DNA from: Mageeibacillus sp. UBA5436
Lineage (GTDB): Bacteria; Bacillota; Clostridia; Saccharofermentanales; DTU023
Assembly: GCA_002427545.1 (NCBI GenBank)
Contig: DIRM01000040.1
Span: forward strand, 1-59,918
Length of the DNA: 59,918 bases
Direction of reading: 5' to 3'
The position numbers and the translations under genes are program-made. The notes beneath the pieces were generated by a model. It worked only from the letters and a program-made list of their open reading frames with translations. It was not told the DNA's origin and searched no databases. Each line of letters begins with the position of its first letter. The stretch's first letter is position 1. Below, one piece after another: positions 1-7,395 of the stretch.

Positions 1-21
1 ATTAAACATTGAGGAGAAAAA

Positions 22-744
22 ATGGCAAATATTTTTTGGCAGGGTGTGAATTATAATATTCCTATCATTTATGAGGATAATCATTTGATTATTGTAGAAA
101 AACCTGTTGGTATGCTTTCACAGGGTGATAAAACTGGTGATGTCGATTTATTAAATCTTATTAAAGAATATATTCGAATTAAATACGAAAAACCCGGTGC
201 CGCTTGGCTCGGTTTAATACATCGTTTAGATAGACCAGTAGGAGGCTTAATGGTTTTCGCAAAAACTTCAAAAGCCGCATCCCGTTTATCTGAACAGATT
301 AGAGAACATACTTTTATCAGAAAATATTTAGCTGTTGTTCATGCGGAATTAAAACCGCAAAATGCAAGCTGGTCTGATCATATCAGTAAAAATAAAATCA
401 AAGGTAAATACATTGCCGATTCAAATTTAGATCCTCGTTATATAGATAAATATCAAGCTTGTTCTCTCAATTATCAAGTTCAAGCCTATTTGCCCAAAGA
501 AAACATCTCTTTGGTTGAAATCGAATTAAAAACAGGACGAAGTCATCAAATTCGAGCTCAAATGAAAGCCCATAATCACCCTTTGGTAGGTGATCGCCTT
601 TATGGCAAGCTCACCGATTTTGATCGTCAAGCTGAAGGCCCTGCTTTATATGCCTCTTTTTTGCAATTTAAACATCCTGTTAAAGATGAAATTATGATTT
701 ACAAAAATCGTCCCGAAAATTTTCCATTTGTTTTATTTAAATAA
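22..744 (+). CDS. RluA-family 23S rRNA/tRNA pseudouridine synthase
   Basis: Isomerises specific uridines in rRNA or tRNA to pseudouridine. The catalytic motif HRLDRPVGG is present, with the aspartate at about residue 70. The family segments GRSHQIRAQM (about residue 173) and the C-terminal HPV block are also visible. At 240 residues it has the catalytic domain only; there is no N-terminal S4 domain, as in the shorter RluA-like proteins. The ATG has a GAGGAG Shine-Dalgarno site at 11-16. The target nucleotide cannot be read from sequence. It is the first of a run of plus-strand genes. Confidence 0.9.
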   Translation: MANIFWQGVNYNIPIIYEDNHLIIVEKPVGMLSQGDKTGDVDLLNLIKEYIRIKYEKPGAAWLGLIHRLDRPVGGLMVFAKTSKAASRLSEQIREHTFIRKYLAVVHAELKPQNASWSDHISKNKIKGKYIADSNLDPRYIDKYQACSLNYQVQAYLPKENISLVEIELKTGRSHQIRAQMKAHNHPLVGDRLYGKLTDFDRQAEGPALYASFLQFKHPVKDEIMIYKNRPENFPFVLFK

Positions 745-796
745 TAATTATTATAAATATTATATGAACCAATATTAATATTAGAAGGGGTTTAAC

Positions 797-1462
797 ATGA
801 TTAAAACAAAAGATCTTATCACCTATCAAAATACTTTGGTTGAAGCTTTATTAGCAGAAATCGAATATCCTTGGCAGGTATTGTCACAAATTCACGATTA
901 TATTTTAGAAATTGGACCTAAATTATCAATTGAAGATTTTAAACAAATAGATGATAATATTTGGATTCATAATTCAGTTAAAATTGCTAAGACTTCAACC
1001 ATTATTGGTCCAACCATTATTGATGAAAATACGGAAATTAGGCCGGGTGCATTTATCCGGGGAAATGTATTTATTGGTAAAAATTGTGTTGTAGGAAATT
1101 CTACAGAAATCAAAAATAGTTTATTAATAGAACATGTCGAAGTCCCACATTATAATTATGTTGGTGATTCAATTTTGGCTCCTTATAGTCATTTAGGCGC
1201 AGGTTCTATCACTTCGAATATTAAAGCAGATCGCCAAAATATTATTATCAACGTCAATGGCGAAAAAATTGAAACTGGTTTAAGAAAAATCGGAGCCATT
1301 TTAGGGGATCATGTCGAAATTGGCTGTAATGCTGTTTTAAACCCCGGTACAATCATTGGAAAAAACAGTCATGTTTATCCTTTATCTATGGTTCGAGGTT
1401 ATGTTCCGAGCAATCATATTTATAAAAATAAAAGCGAAATTGTTTTAATTGAAGATAAATAA
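797..1462 (+). CDS. Left-handed beta-helix (hexapeptide repeat) acyltransferase-like protein
   Basis: Hexapeptide repeats run from about residue 50 to 200 (for example IGPTIIDENTEIRPGAFIRG and IGKNCVVGN), typical of left-handed beta-helix transferases. It resembles the C-terminal half of GlmU or the glucosamine-1-phosphate acetyltransferase group, but there is no nucleotidyltransferase domain. A likely role is acetyl transfer to a sugar or sugar nucleotide; the substrate is unknown. The Shine-Dalgarno site AGAAGGGG lies just before the ATG. It sits 52 bases after the pseudouridine synthase gene and may share its transcript. Confidence 0.75.
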   Translation: MIKTKDLITYQNTLVEALLAEIEYPWQVLSQIHDYILEIGPKLSIEDFKQIDDNIWIHNSVKIAKTSTIIGPTIIDENTEIRPGAFIRGNVFIGKNCVVGNSTEIKNSLLIEHVEVPHYNYVGDSILAPYSHLGAGSITSNIKADRQNIIINVNGEKIETGLRKIGAILGDHVEIGCNAVLNPGTIIGKNSHVYPLSMVRGYVPSNHIYKNKSEIVLIEDK

Positions 1463-1526
1463 CTTTAATTTATTTTATAGAAGAGAAGACAACTTTTTTA
1501 TTTTAAATTTATCCAGGAGTATTTAA

Positions 1527-2849
1527 ATGAAGAATACTATTAAACGCTTGCAAGCAGCCATTCAAATTCCAACTTGTTCTCACCCAGAAGCTAAGGATAC
1601 AAATTGGTTATATTTTGATGAATTTATTAAATATCTAGAAAATTATTATCCAATCATTCATCAAAATTTAGAAAAAACAATTGTAAATAATTACGGTTTA
1701 ATATTTCATTGGCGAGGCCAATCTAACAAATCAAACGCTTCCCTACCTATTTTATTAACAGCCCATTATGATGTGGTCGCTGCTTCTGAAGAAGGCTGGC
1801 AACATCCACCTTTTTCTGGATATGATGATGGAGAATATATTTGGGGTCGTGGTACTTTGGATGATAAAAGTTCTTTAATTTGTATTTTAGAAGCCATTGA
1901 ACAATTATTATCTGAAAACTATATACCACCTTATGATATTTATTTTGCTTTTGGTTTTGATGAAGAACAAGGTGGAAATTTAGGTGCGCAAAAAATTGCG
2001 GATTATTTTTTAGAAAAACAAATTCATTTTCAATATGTGTTAGATGAAGGAGGAGCTATTGTCGGTGGCAAAACATTAGGTGTTAAACCAGATTTAGCCG
2101 TTGTTGGCATCGCAGAAAAAGGCAATAATAGCTTTCGACTAACATTTAAGGGTGAAGAGGGACATTCTTCTACACCGCCAAATCACACAGCAATAGGAAA
2201 AATGGCAGCTTTTATTCAACAAGTTGAAAATCATCCCATGCCTGTTCATTTAACAGAAACAGTAATTGAAATGTTAAAGGCTCTATCCGAACAAATGTCA
2301 GGAATCCAAAAATTCGCCTTAACATATCCTAAAACTTTTTTCCCCATTGTTAAAAAAATTCTTTTAAAGAATAAACAAACTGCAGCTATGCTCCGCACAA
2401 CTTTTGCTTTTACCATGACAAATTCTGGTTCTGGTCATAATGTTTTACCCAAAGAAGCTACTTGCGTCGTTAATGCTAGAATTTTACAAGGAGATAGTGT
2501 TCAATCTATCAAGGATTATTTTAATCATTTTGGTTTTGACTATAAAATTGAAAGCATTTTAGAAAATGAGCCAACTGCAATAAGTGATGTTCATTCCAAT
2601 GCCATGTCTTATCTTGCAGACCGCATTCAAACTACTTTTAACGGAACCATCGCTTTACCGTATTTAATGGTTGGCGGTACCGACAGCCGCTACTATGAAA
2701 AAGTTACAGATCAAACTTTCCGTTTTTTACCTTGTCGTTTAACTAATGACGAATTAGCGACGATGCATGCTACTAATGAAAGAATTTCACATGAGAATTT
2801 AGAAAAAATGATTCTTTTTTATAAGGAATTCTTAATAAATTTAGCTTAG
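1527..2849 (+). CDS. M20 family metallopeptidase (PM20D1/CPS1-like)
   Basis: Zinc-dependent exopeptidase or amidohydrolase. Metal ligands and the catalytic acid are recognisable: TAHYDVV (His, about residue 79), GTLDDK (bridging Asp, about 111), FDEEQGG (general base and ligand, about 145), and a C-terminal GGTDSRYY block. The dimerisation-domain signature GHSS is at about 213. At 440 residues it matches the carboxypeptidase S/PM20D1 branch rather than the shorter DapE type. There is no signal peptide, so it is probably cytosolic. It is followed 36 bases later by two membrane-protein genes, suggesting a peptide or N-acyl amino acid uptake-and-cleavage unit (inference). Confidence 0.85.
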   Translation: MKNTIKRLQAAIQIPTCSHPEAKDTNWLYFDEFIKYLENYYPIIHQNLEKTIVNNYGLIFHWRGQSNKSNASLPILLTAHYDVVAASEEGWQHPPFSGYDDGEYIWGRGTLDDKSSLICILEAIEQLLSENYIPPYDIYFAFGFDEEQGGNLGAQKIADYFLEKQIHFQYVLDEGGAIVGGKTLGVKPDLAVVGIAEKGNNSFRLTFKGEEGHSSTPPNHTAIGKMAAFIQQVENHPMPVHLTETVIEMLKALSEQMSGIQKFALTYPKTFFPIVKKILLKNKQTAAMLRTTFAFTMTNSGSGHNVLPKEATCVVNARILQGDSVQSIKDYFNHFGFDYKIESILENEPTAISDVHSNAMSYLADRIQTTFNGTIALPYLMVGGTDSRYYEKVTDQTFRFLPCRLTNDELATMHATNERISHENLEKMILFYKEFLINLA

Positions 2850-2885
2850 GAAATGTAAAGTTATTTAAAAATTGAAGGAGGCAAT

Positions 2886-3611
2886 ATGAGCTTCAATTTA
2901 AATCATCCTATTTTATTCCTTTTTGCAGGTATTGTTATTGCCTTTGTTTTAGGTCAATCTTTTTTCTTTTTGATAAAAGCTTGGAAAAGAGCCAGAGAAC
3001 TTGGCATAGCTAAAAAAACCTTAAAAAATCTTTCCATCGGCAGTGCTCTCTTTTCCGTAGCACCTGCCATTAGCATTTTACTCGGTTTGATCAGTCTCTC
3101 TCGTTTTTTAGGCTTGCCTCTTCCATGGCTAAGACTCTCTGTGCTCGGTGCTTTAACTTATGAATTACCTGCAGCAGCTGCAGTCGCTAAAATATTAAAT
3201 TTGCCTTTAGATCAACCTATTATGAATGCTTCCATTTATATTGCTATATCTTGGGTCATGACTTTAGGTATTATGGCTGGAATCATTGTTATTTTATTTT
3301 TTCAAAAAAAGATGGAAAACAATCTCATCAAAATGAAAAAGAAAGATTCTAAATGGAGCAGTATTTTAATGGATTCTTTATTTGTCGGTATGATTGCTAC
3401 TTTTTTAGGTATGGTTTTTGCTGACATACACCTTGGTTTAGAAGGCTGGATACCTGTTTTCGTCATGCTATTTTCAGCCTTATTGATGTTAATAATGGGC
3501 TTGTTAATCAAAGTTTTTAAATGGCAATGGCTCGAAAATTATGCAATGCCTTTCAGTATGCTTGGTGCTATGGCATTTGCTATACCTTTAACTAATTGGA
3601 TTCAGGGTTAA
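2886..3611 (+). CDS. DUF5058-family integral membrane protein
   Basis: A 241-residue polytopic membrane protein with about six hydrophobic segments (roughly 11-31, 51-75, 80-100, 113-137, 160-180, 190-212 and a last one near 220). The N-terminal half, with a W-x-RA-x-ELG loop and SALFSVAPAISILLG, resembles the DUF5058 family found in Clostridia. No enzymatic motif is seen. The Shine-Dalgarno site GGAGG precedes the ATG. The next gene begins 11 bases after the stop and encodes another membrane protein. The tight pairing suggests a two-subunit transporter or channel; this is inference from context. Confidence 0.7.
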   Translation: MSFNLNHPILFLFAGIVIAFVLGQSFFFLIKAWKRARELGIAKKTLKNLSIGSALFSVAPAISILLGLISLSRFLGLPLPWLRLSVLGALTYELPAAAAVAKILNLPLDQPIMNASIYIAISWVMTLGIMAGIIVILFFQKKMENNLIKMKKKDSKWSSILMDSLFVGMIATFLGMVFADIHLGLEGWIPVFVMLFSALLMLIMGLLIKVFKWQWLENYAMPFSMLGAMAFAIPLTNWIQG

Positions 3612-3622
3612 GGAGAAATGAA

Positions 3623-4291
3623 ATGAAAAATCAAATAACGAAAACTTATCGTGAACGCGTACATACTTGGGGTAGAACTTCCTTGGTTTTAGCCATTTTG
3701 TTCTTTATTTCTTATCCAATTATCACCAGTATTTATTTTCAAGAGAAACCAGACTTTCAAGTCATATTAAAAGGTCTATTAGCTGTAGCGCCTATCTATT
3801 GGACCGTTGGAATTATTGAGGCTTTAACCTTTGGTCCCATGTTAGGATCTGGAGGGGCTTATTTAGGATTTGTCACTGGCAATTTAACCGCTATGAAAGT
3901 GCCAGCTGCCATACGTGCCATGCAAATAGCTAAAGTAGAGCCTAACAGCGAAGAAGGCGAAGTGATATCAACAATCGCGATAGCAATCAGCTCTATTGTC
4001 ACTACTATTATCTTAATTATAGGTATGCTTCTATTAAATCAATTAACGCCTTTTTTAGAATCACCTACTTTAGCACCCGCTTTTGCCAATATCTTACCTG
4101 CACTCTTTGGCGGCTTGGCTGTTGTATTTTTATCTAAGAACAGTAAAATTGCAATTGCTCCAATTATATTGATGCTAATACTATTCTTAATCAAACCTTC
4201 TCTGTCTAGTTCGGTCAGTGTTTTAATTCCAATTAGCGTTTTAATCACTGTTGGTGTTGCTAGATTTATGTATAAAAAGAATTGGTTATAA
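3623..4291 (+). CDS. Integral membrane protein, partner of the DUF5058 protein
   Basis: A 222-residue membrane protein with about six hydrophobic helices. The start is set at the ATG with AAGGAG at 3610-3615; an upstream in-frame TTG at 3596 would overlap the preceding gene and lacks a ribosome site. The loop SGGAYLGFVTGNLTAMKVPAA between helices is rich in Gly/Ala and may line a transport path. It is encoded right behind the DUF5058 gene and converges on rlmH, with only one base between the stop codons. Function unknown; the pair probably forms one membrane complex (inference). Confidence 0.7.
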   Translation: MKNQITKTYRERVHTWGRTSLVLAILFFISYPIITSIYFQEKPDFQVILKGLLAVAPIYWTVGIIEALTFGPMLGSGGAYLGFVTGNLTAMKVPAAIRAMQIAKVEPNSEEGEVISTIAIAISSIVTTIILIIGMLLLNQLTPFLESPTLAPAFANILPALFGGLAVVFLSKNSKIAIAPIILMLILFLIKPSLSSSVSVLIPISVLITVGVARFMYKKNWL

Positions 4292-4292
4292 A

Positions 4293-4748
4293 TTACTTAT
4301 GATAGTTTTGATGATTGAGAATTTTATAAGCTCGAAACAATTGTTCTAAAATTATAATTCGGGCTAATAAATGCGGAAAAGTCATTTTTGAAAGGCTTAT
4401 AATTTGATTAGCACGCTGACGAACTCGATCATCAAAACCAATTGAGCCACCTATTATAATAGCTATATTTGATCCTGCATGATTTATCGTTTGAGCAAAT
4501 TGTAATGAGTCCATTTGTCTGGCTTTAACATCAAATAGAATTAAATATTCATTGTCTTTGACCGTTTTTAAGAGCCTCTCGCTTTCATCTTCGATGATAC
4601 GTTCTGCTTCAAAAGCTGGATTGGCTTCTTTTAATTCAATAATCTGACATTTATGAAAGTGCTGAATTCGTTTTAAATAATCCTGTTCAACAGATTTCAT
4701 CCCCTTGTCTTTCATTTTGCCAATACAGATAATCCGAATCATTGTCAT
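4293..4748 (-). CDS. rlmH: 23S rRNA (pseudouridine1915-N3)-methyltransferase RlmH
   Basis: A SPOUT-class methyltransferase that adds a methyl group to pseudouridine 1915 of 23S rRNA helix 69, using S-adenosylmethionine. The 151-residue length and the C-terminal knot motifs (IIIGGSIGFDD, LSKMTFPHLLARIIILEQLFRAY) are diagnostic, and the usual Tyr-His-Lys C-terminus is present. A GAAAGG Shine-Dalgarno site precedes the ATG. A second in-frame ATG two codons on is also possible. Confidence 0.95.
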   Translation of the reverse strand: MTMIRIICIGKMKDKGMKSVEQDYLKRIQHFHKCQIIELKEANPAFEAERIIEDESERLLKTVKDNEYLILFDVKARQMDSLQFAQTINHAGSNIAIIIGGSIGFDDRVRQRANQIISLSKMTFPHLLARIIILEQLFRAYKILNHQNYHK

Positions 4749-4854
4749 TCATCACCTTTCTTTTATTCAAATGCTATTTTTAAGGATTTTCAAATAAAAA
4801 ACAAGAGTTCATTTTTTTAATTTCTTTCATATTAATAATATGTTTTTTTAAAAG

Positions 4855-4883
4855 TTGACGGCAATGCCCTTTATCATTAAAAT
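4855..4883 (+). promoter_or_regulatory. Sigma-A promoter of tRNA-Pro
   Basis: TTGACG (4855-4860) and TAAAAT (4878-4883) separated by exactly 17 bases, ending 12 bases before the tRNA 5' end. Confidence 0.75.
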
Positions 4884-4895
4884 GAAATTTGTTAT

Positions 4896-4972
4896 CGGGG
4901 TGTAGCTCAGGTGGCTAGAGTGCATGCTTGGGGTGCATGAGGTCGCAAGTTCAAGTCTTGTCACTCCGACCA
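4896..4972 (+). tRNA. tRNA-Pro (anticodon GGG)
   Basis: A 77-base cloverleaf with encoded CCA. Acceptor arms CGGGGTG and CACTCCG pair over seven positions with one G-U. The anticodon stem CATGC/GCATG is perfect around loop TTGGGGT, giving anticodon GGG. The 5' C is typical of bacterial tRNA-Pro. The T loop is TTCAAGT. Confidence 0.95.
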
Positions 4973-4976
4973 GTAA

Positions 4977-5013
4977 AAAGCACTGATTTAATTCTTTTCA
5001 GTGCTTTATTTTT
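4977..5013 (+). terminator. Intrinsic terminator after tRNA-Pro
   Basis: A nine-base-pair stem AAAGCACTG/CAGTGCTTT with a 13-base loop, followed by a T-rich run. Confidence 0.8.
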
Positions 5014-5021
5014 ATATAAAT

Positions 5022-5068
5022 TTTCTGATATTCAGAAACATTTTGAACTAATCAACTATGGTTCAAAA
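5022..5068 (+). promoter_or_regulatory. Two perfect dyads upstream of the dCMP deaminase gene
   Basis: TTTCTGA-TAT-TCAGAAA (5022-5038) is followed by TTTTGAAC-N12-GTTCAAAA (5041-5068). Both are perfect inverted repeats in the short gap between the tRNA terminator and the deaminase start. They could be an operator and an RNA hairpin. No known regulator is recognised. Confidence 0.4.
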
Positions 5069-5097
5069 TATCCAATCGTTCAAGTGGAGATTAAAGT

Positions 5098-5595
5098 ATG
5101 ACGAAACGACAAGATTATATTTCATGGGATGAATATTTTATGGGTATTGCCTTATTATCCGCGCAAAGAAGCAAAGACCCTAATACACAAGTTGGTGCTT
5201 GTGTTGTTAATCAAGATAACAAAATTGTATCCGTTGGTTATAATGGAATGCCTCTGGGCGTTAATGATGACGATTTTCCTTGGGAACGTGAAGGAAATTT
5301 TTTAGATACAAAATATCCTTATGTTTGCCATGCTGAATTAAATGCCATTTTAAACAATCCTGGGATATCTTTAAAAGATTGTTCTATTTATGTTCCTTTA
5401 TTCCCTTGTAATGAATGTTGCAAAGCAATTATCCAATCTGGTATCAAAAAAGTTATTTATTTATCTGATAAATATGCTGAAACAGACGGCACCATTGCTT
5501 CTAAAAGAATGATGGATGCTGCCAAAGTAATCTATCAACCATTAAAAACAGATTTAGAAGAATTAACCATTTCATTTCGCGTTGCGGATGTTTAA
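5098..5595 (+). CDS. Deoxycytidylate (dCMP) deaminase, ComEB-type
   Basis: A zinc-dependent enzyme of the cytidine/deoxycytidylate deaminase family, converting dCMP to dUMP for thymidylate synthesis. The active-site signature is clear: CHAELNAI (zinc His and catalytic Glu, about residue 80) and PLFPCNECCKAII (two zinc Cys, about 102-105). The substrate loop GYNGMPLGVNDDDFPW is typical of dCMP deaminases. At 165 residues it is normal length. A GGAG ribosome site lies ahead of the ATG. It is a single gene between the tRNA-Pro terminator and the SOS-box gene. Confidence 0.9.
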   Translation: MTKRQDYISWDEYFMGIALLSAQRSKDPNTQVGACVVNQDNKIVSVGYNGMPLGVNDDDFPWEREGNFLDTKYPYVCHAELNAILNNPGISLKDCSIYVPLFPCNECCKAIIQSGIKKVIYLSDKYAETDGTIASKRMMDAAKVIYQPLKTDLEELTISFRVADV

Positions 5596-5646
5596 ATTCA
5601 ATTTTTAATTGTAATAAACTTGTAAACCGAACATAGTTTTCCTTTC

Positions 5647-5675
5647 TTGACTCCGAACGTTTGTTTTGTTAAATT
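5647..5675 (+). promoter_or_regulatory. Promoter of the SOS-box gene
   Basis: TTGACT (5647-5652), a 17-base spacer, then TAAATT (5670-5675). The first LexA-type box lies inside the spacer and the second starts six bases after the -10 element, an arrangement suited to repression. Confidence 0.55.
5654..5667 (+). promoter_or_regulatory. LexA-type operator 1 (SOS box)
   Basis: CGAAC-GTTT-GTTTT matches the Bacillota LexA (DinR) pattern CGAAC-N4-GTTYY. It overlaps the promoter spacer. Confidence 0.7.
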
Positions 5676-5680
5676 ATAAA

Positions 5681-5694
5681 AGAACAAACGTTCG
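5681..5694 (+). promoter_or_regulatory. LexA-type operator 2 (SOS box)
   Basis: AGAAC-AAAC-GTTCG has the complete GAAC-N4-GTTC core. Its centre is 27 bases from that of operator 1, and the two boxes are also inverted copies of each other (CGAACGTTTGTT/AACAAACGTTCG). Confidence 0.8.
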
Positions 5695-5709
5695 AAAGAA
5701 GGAAAATTT

Positions 5710-6030
5710 ATGATTAATTTATTATTTTATATATCACTTTTAACATTAAGTTTATTTACTTATTTACGTTTAAGTAATGAAGATACTCTTATTTCATCTG
5801 AAGAACAAGAATATTTGAAAATTCAACATGAATTAAAAATTCTGCATCAAAGGAAACAAAACCTCAATAAGATGCAAGAAAATCTAAAATATCAAAAACA
5901 AAATCAAATTTATTCTAAAGATATCGATTTATTTGTTATCCAATCTCATAAAATTAATAGAGACAAAGATAAAATAGCAATCATCTCAAAAAATCAGAAA
6001 ACTCCACTATCTGATGATAAAATTGCTTAA
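5710..6030 (+). CDS. SOS-regulated small membrane protein with coiled coil; candidate division inhibitor
   Basis: A 106-residue protein I do not recognise as a named family. Residues 2-22 form one hydrophobic helix beginning right after the N-terminus. Residues 30-80 are a charged, Gln/Lys/Glu-rich coiled coil, and the last 25 residues are polar. The AGAAGGA ribosome site ends six bases before the ATG. The promoter carries two LexA-type boxes, so expression should rise after DNA damage. Small single-pass proteins under LexA (YneA, SidA, DivS) block septation in other bacteria; this one has no LysM domain and no visible homology to them. A role as a checkpoint inhibitor is inferred from control, size and topology only. 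Confidence 0.7.
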   Translation: MINLLFYISLLTLSLFTYLRLSNEDTLISSEEQEYLKIQHELKILHQRKQNLNKMQENLKYQKQNQIYSKDIDLFVIQSHKINRDKDKIAIISKNQKTPLSDDKIA

Positions 6031-6078
6031 TTGAATTTACTTCGCTATAATTCAAAGGCAAGTTTTAATATTTGTTTT

Positions 6079-6169
6079 GGAAGCGTAGCGAAGAGGCCGT
6101 AACGCGCCGCACTCGAAATGCGGTTGTCCAGTAATGGGCACGTGGGTTCGAATCCCACCGCTTCCGCCA
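6079..6169 (+). tRNA. tRNA-Ser (anticodon CGA)
   Basis: 91 bases with encoded CCA. Acceptor arms GGAAGCG/CGCTTCC pair fully. Anticodon stem CCGCA/TGCGG encloses loop CTCGAAA, giving anticodon CGA. The long variable arm is the class II feature of tRNA-Ser. The T arm is GTGGG-TTCGAAT-CCCAC. Confidence 0.95.
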
Positions 6170-6176
6170 ATCCACT

Positions 6177-6204
6177 AAAAGCCCTATTCTATGGGCTTTT
6201 TTAA
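6177..6204 (+). terminator. Intrinsic terminator after tRNA-Ser
   Basis: AAAAGCCC/GGGCTTTT stem with a short loop and T run, eight bases after the tRNA. Confidence 0.8.
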
Positions 6205-6270
6205 TATCTATGATACTATTATCATGCTTAAAAAATATTTATCGCGATTTAGGTTAAAAGGAGCTAAAAT

Positions 6271-6864
6271 ATGGAGAAGAAATTTTTCAAAAAAATATAC
6301 AGCCACAAAGACTTTTATAAAGCTCTTGTGCTTTCCTTTAGAAGTGCTAAATACCTTAGATTAAACCGTAAGAAAAACCTTATATCTCCCCAGTTTAAAG
6401 AAAGAATTATGTTAGCCGTTACTGAAGTCAATGGTTGTGAAGCATGTTCATATGCCCATACAAAATTCGCTTTAGAGGAAGGAATGGCTATAGGAGAAAT
6501 CAATGCTATCTTAAGCGGTGATACAAAAACTATTCCAGAAAACGAACTTATCGGTATTTTTTTCGCACAGTATTATACAGATAATAACGGAAAGGTTTCA
6601 CAAAAATCCTGGCAAAGCCTTGTGGATAAATATGGTGAAGAAAGCGCCATGATTATTTTAGCTATGATTCGAATGATGAATGTAGGTAATATATACGGTA
6701 TGGCATATAGTGCCCTTCGTGATCGTATCAAGGGTAAGCCTTCCGGTAAGACAAGTTTATTCTATGAAATTTCCATTATGCTATCGATTATTCTATATGT
6801 GCCCGCGGCAATCATCCACGCAATCTTTGATAACATCAGAAAGAAAACAATTTATCCTTTTTAA
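6271..6864 (+). CDS. Carboxymuconolactone decarboxylase/AhpD-like protein
   Basis: An AhpD-like all-helical protein. The motif EVNGCEACSYAHTKFA (residues about 53-68) contains the Cys-x2-Cys-x3-His active site of AhpD-type peroxidase partners. Residues about 168-188 form a C-terminal hydrophobic helix, which many soluble CMD proteins lack and which may anchor it at the membrane. At 197 residues it is longer than the usual CMD unit (about 150). An AAAGGAG ribosome site is present. It probably takes part in thiol redox or peroxide defence; the substrate is unknown. It stands alone between tRNA-Ser and HU. Confidence 0.75.
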   Translation: MEKKFFKKIYSHKDFYKALVLSFRSAKYLRLNRKKNLISPQFKERIMLAVTEVNGCEACSYAHTKFALEEGMAIGEINAILSGDTKTIPENELIGIFFAQYYTDNNGKVSQKSWQSLVDKYGEESAMIILAMIRMMNVGNIYGMAYSALRDRIKGKPSGKTSLFYEISIMLSIILYVPAAIIHAIFDNIRKKTIYPF

Positions 6865-7009
6865 AAGGATAAATCTGCCCTTTCACAATTTTATTGATAA
6901 TAGAAAAATTATATTATTATACTTTTTCCATTAATCAGAATATTTCCTAATAATTATTTGATGATAATCACGAAAATGCCGCTATTATAGACCTTTAAGC
7001 CAATTTAAG

Positions 7010-7038
7010 TTGACAAGGTTATAAAAAATCATCATAAT
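7010..7038 (+). promoter_or_regulatory. Sigma-A promoter of the HU gene
   Basis: Perfect TTGACA (7010-7015), 17-base spacer, CATAAT (7033-7038). It fits the high expression expected of HU. Confidence 0.75.
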
Positions 7039-7069
7039 AATTTTTGCATTATATTAAAGGAGGCTCCTC

Positions 7070-7345
7070 ATGAACAAAACTGAATTAGTTGCTGCTGTTG
7101 CAGAAGAAACTAAGTTGAGCAAAAAAGATAGCCAGAAAGCAGTTAATGCTGTTTTAGAAACAATTACTAATGAATTAGAAAAAGGCGAAAAAGTTACATT
7201 AGTTGGATTTGGTACATTTGAAGTTCGTAATCGTGCTGAACGTCAAGGTAGAAACCCTGCAACTAAAGAGACTATCACAATTCCCGCTTCTAAATCACCT
7301 GCATTCAAGGCTGGTAAGGGTTTAAAAGATCGTGTTAACAAGTAA
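7070..7345 (+). CDS. hup: HU family DNA-binding protein
   Basis: A 91-residue histone-like protein that bends and compacts DNA as a dimer. The whole family pattern is present: N-terminal helices starting MNKTELV, then GFGTFEVRNRAERQGRNP forming the DNA-binding arm, and a C-terminal KSPAFKAGKGLKD helix. It has a strong AAAGGAGG ribosome site (7056-7063), its own consensus promoter and a terminator, so it is a highly expressed single-gene unit. Confidence 0.97.
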   Translation: MNKTELVAAVAEETKLSKKDSQKAVNAVLETITNELEKGEKVTLVGFGTFEVRNRAERQGRNPATKETITIPASKSPAFKAGKGLKDRVNK

Positions 7346-7367
7346 TTTTTAACAATTATTTTATGCT

Positions 7368-7395
7368 AAAGGCTATCATTGATAGCCTTTTTCTT
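7368..7395. terminator. Bidirectional terminator shared by HU and the Spo0A-C-like gene
   Basis: Stem AAAGGCTATC/GATAGCCTTT with a 3-base loop, followed by a T-rich run for the HU transcript. On the minus strand the stem overlaps the stop codon of the opposing gene. Confidence 0.85.

Noticed and set aside
5041..5068. Possible third LexA box before the dCMP deaminase gene
   Set aside because: GAAC and GTTC half-sites are 12 bases apart, not 4.
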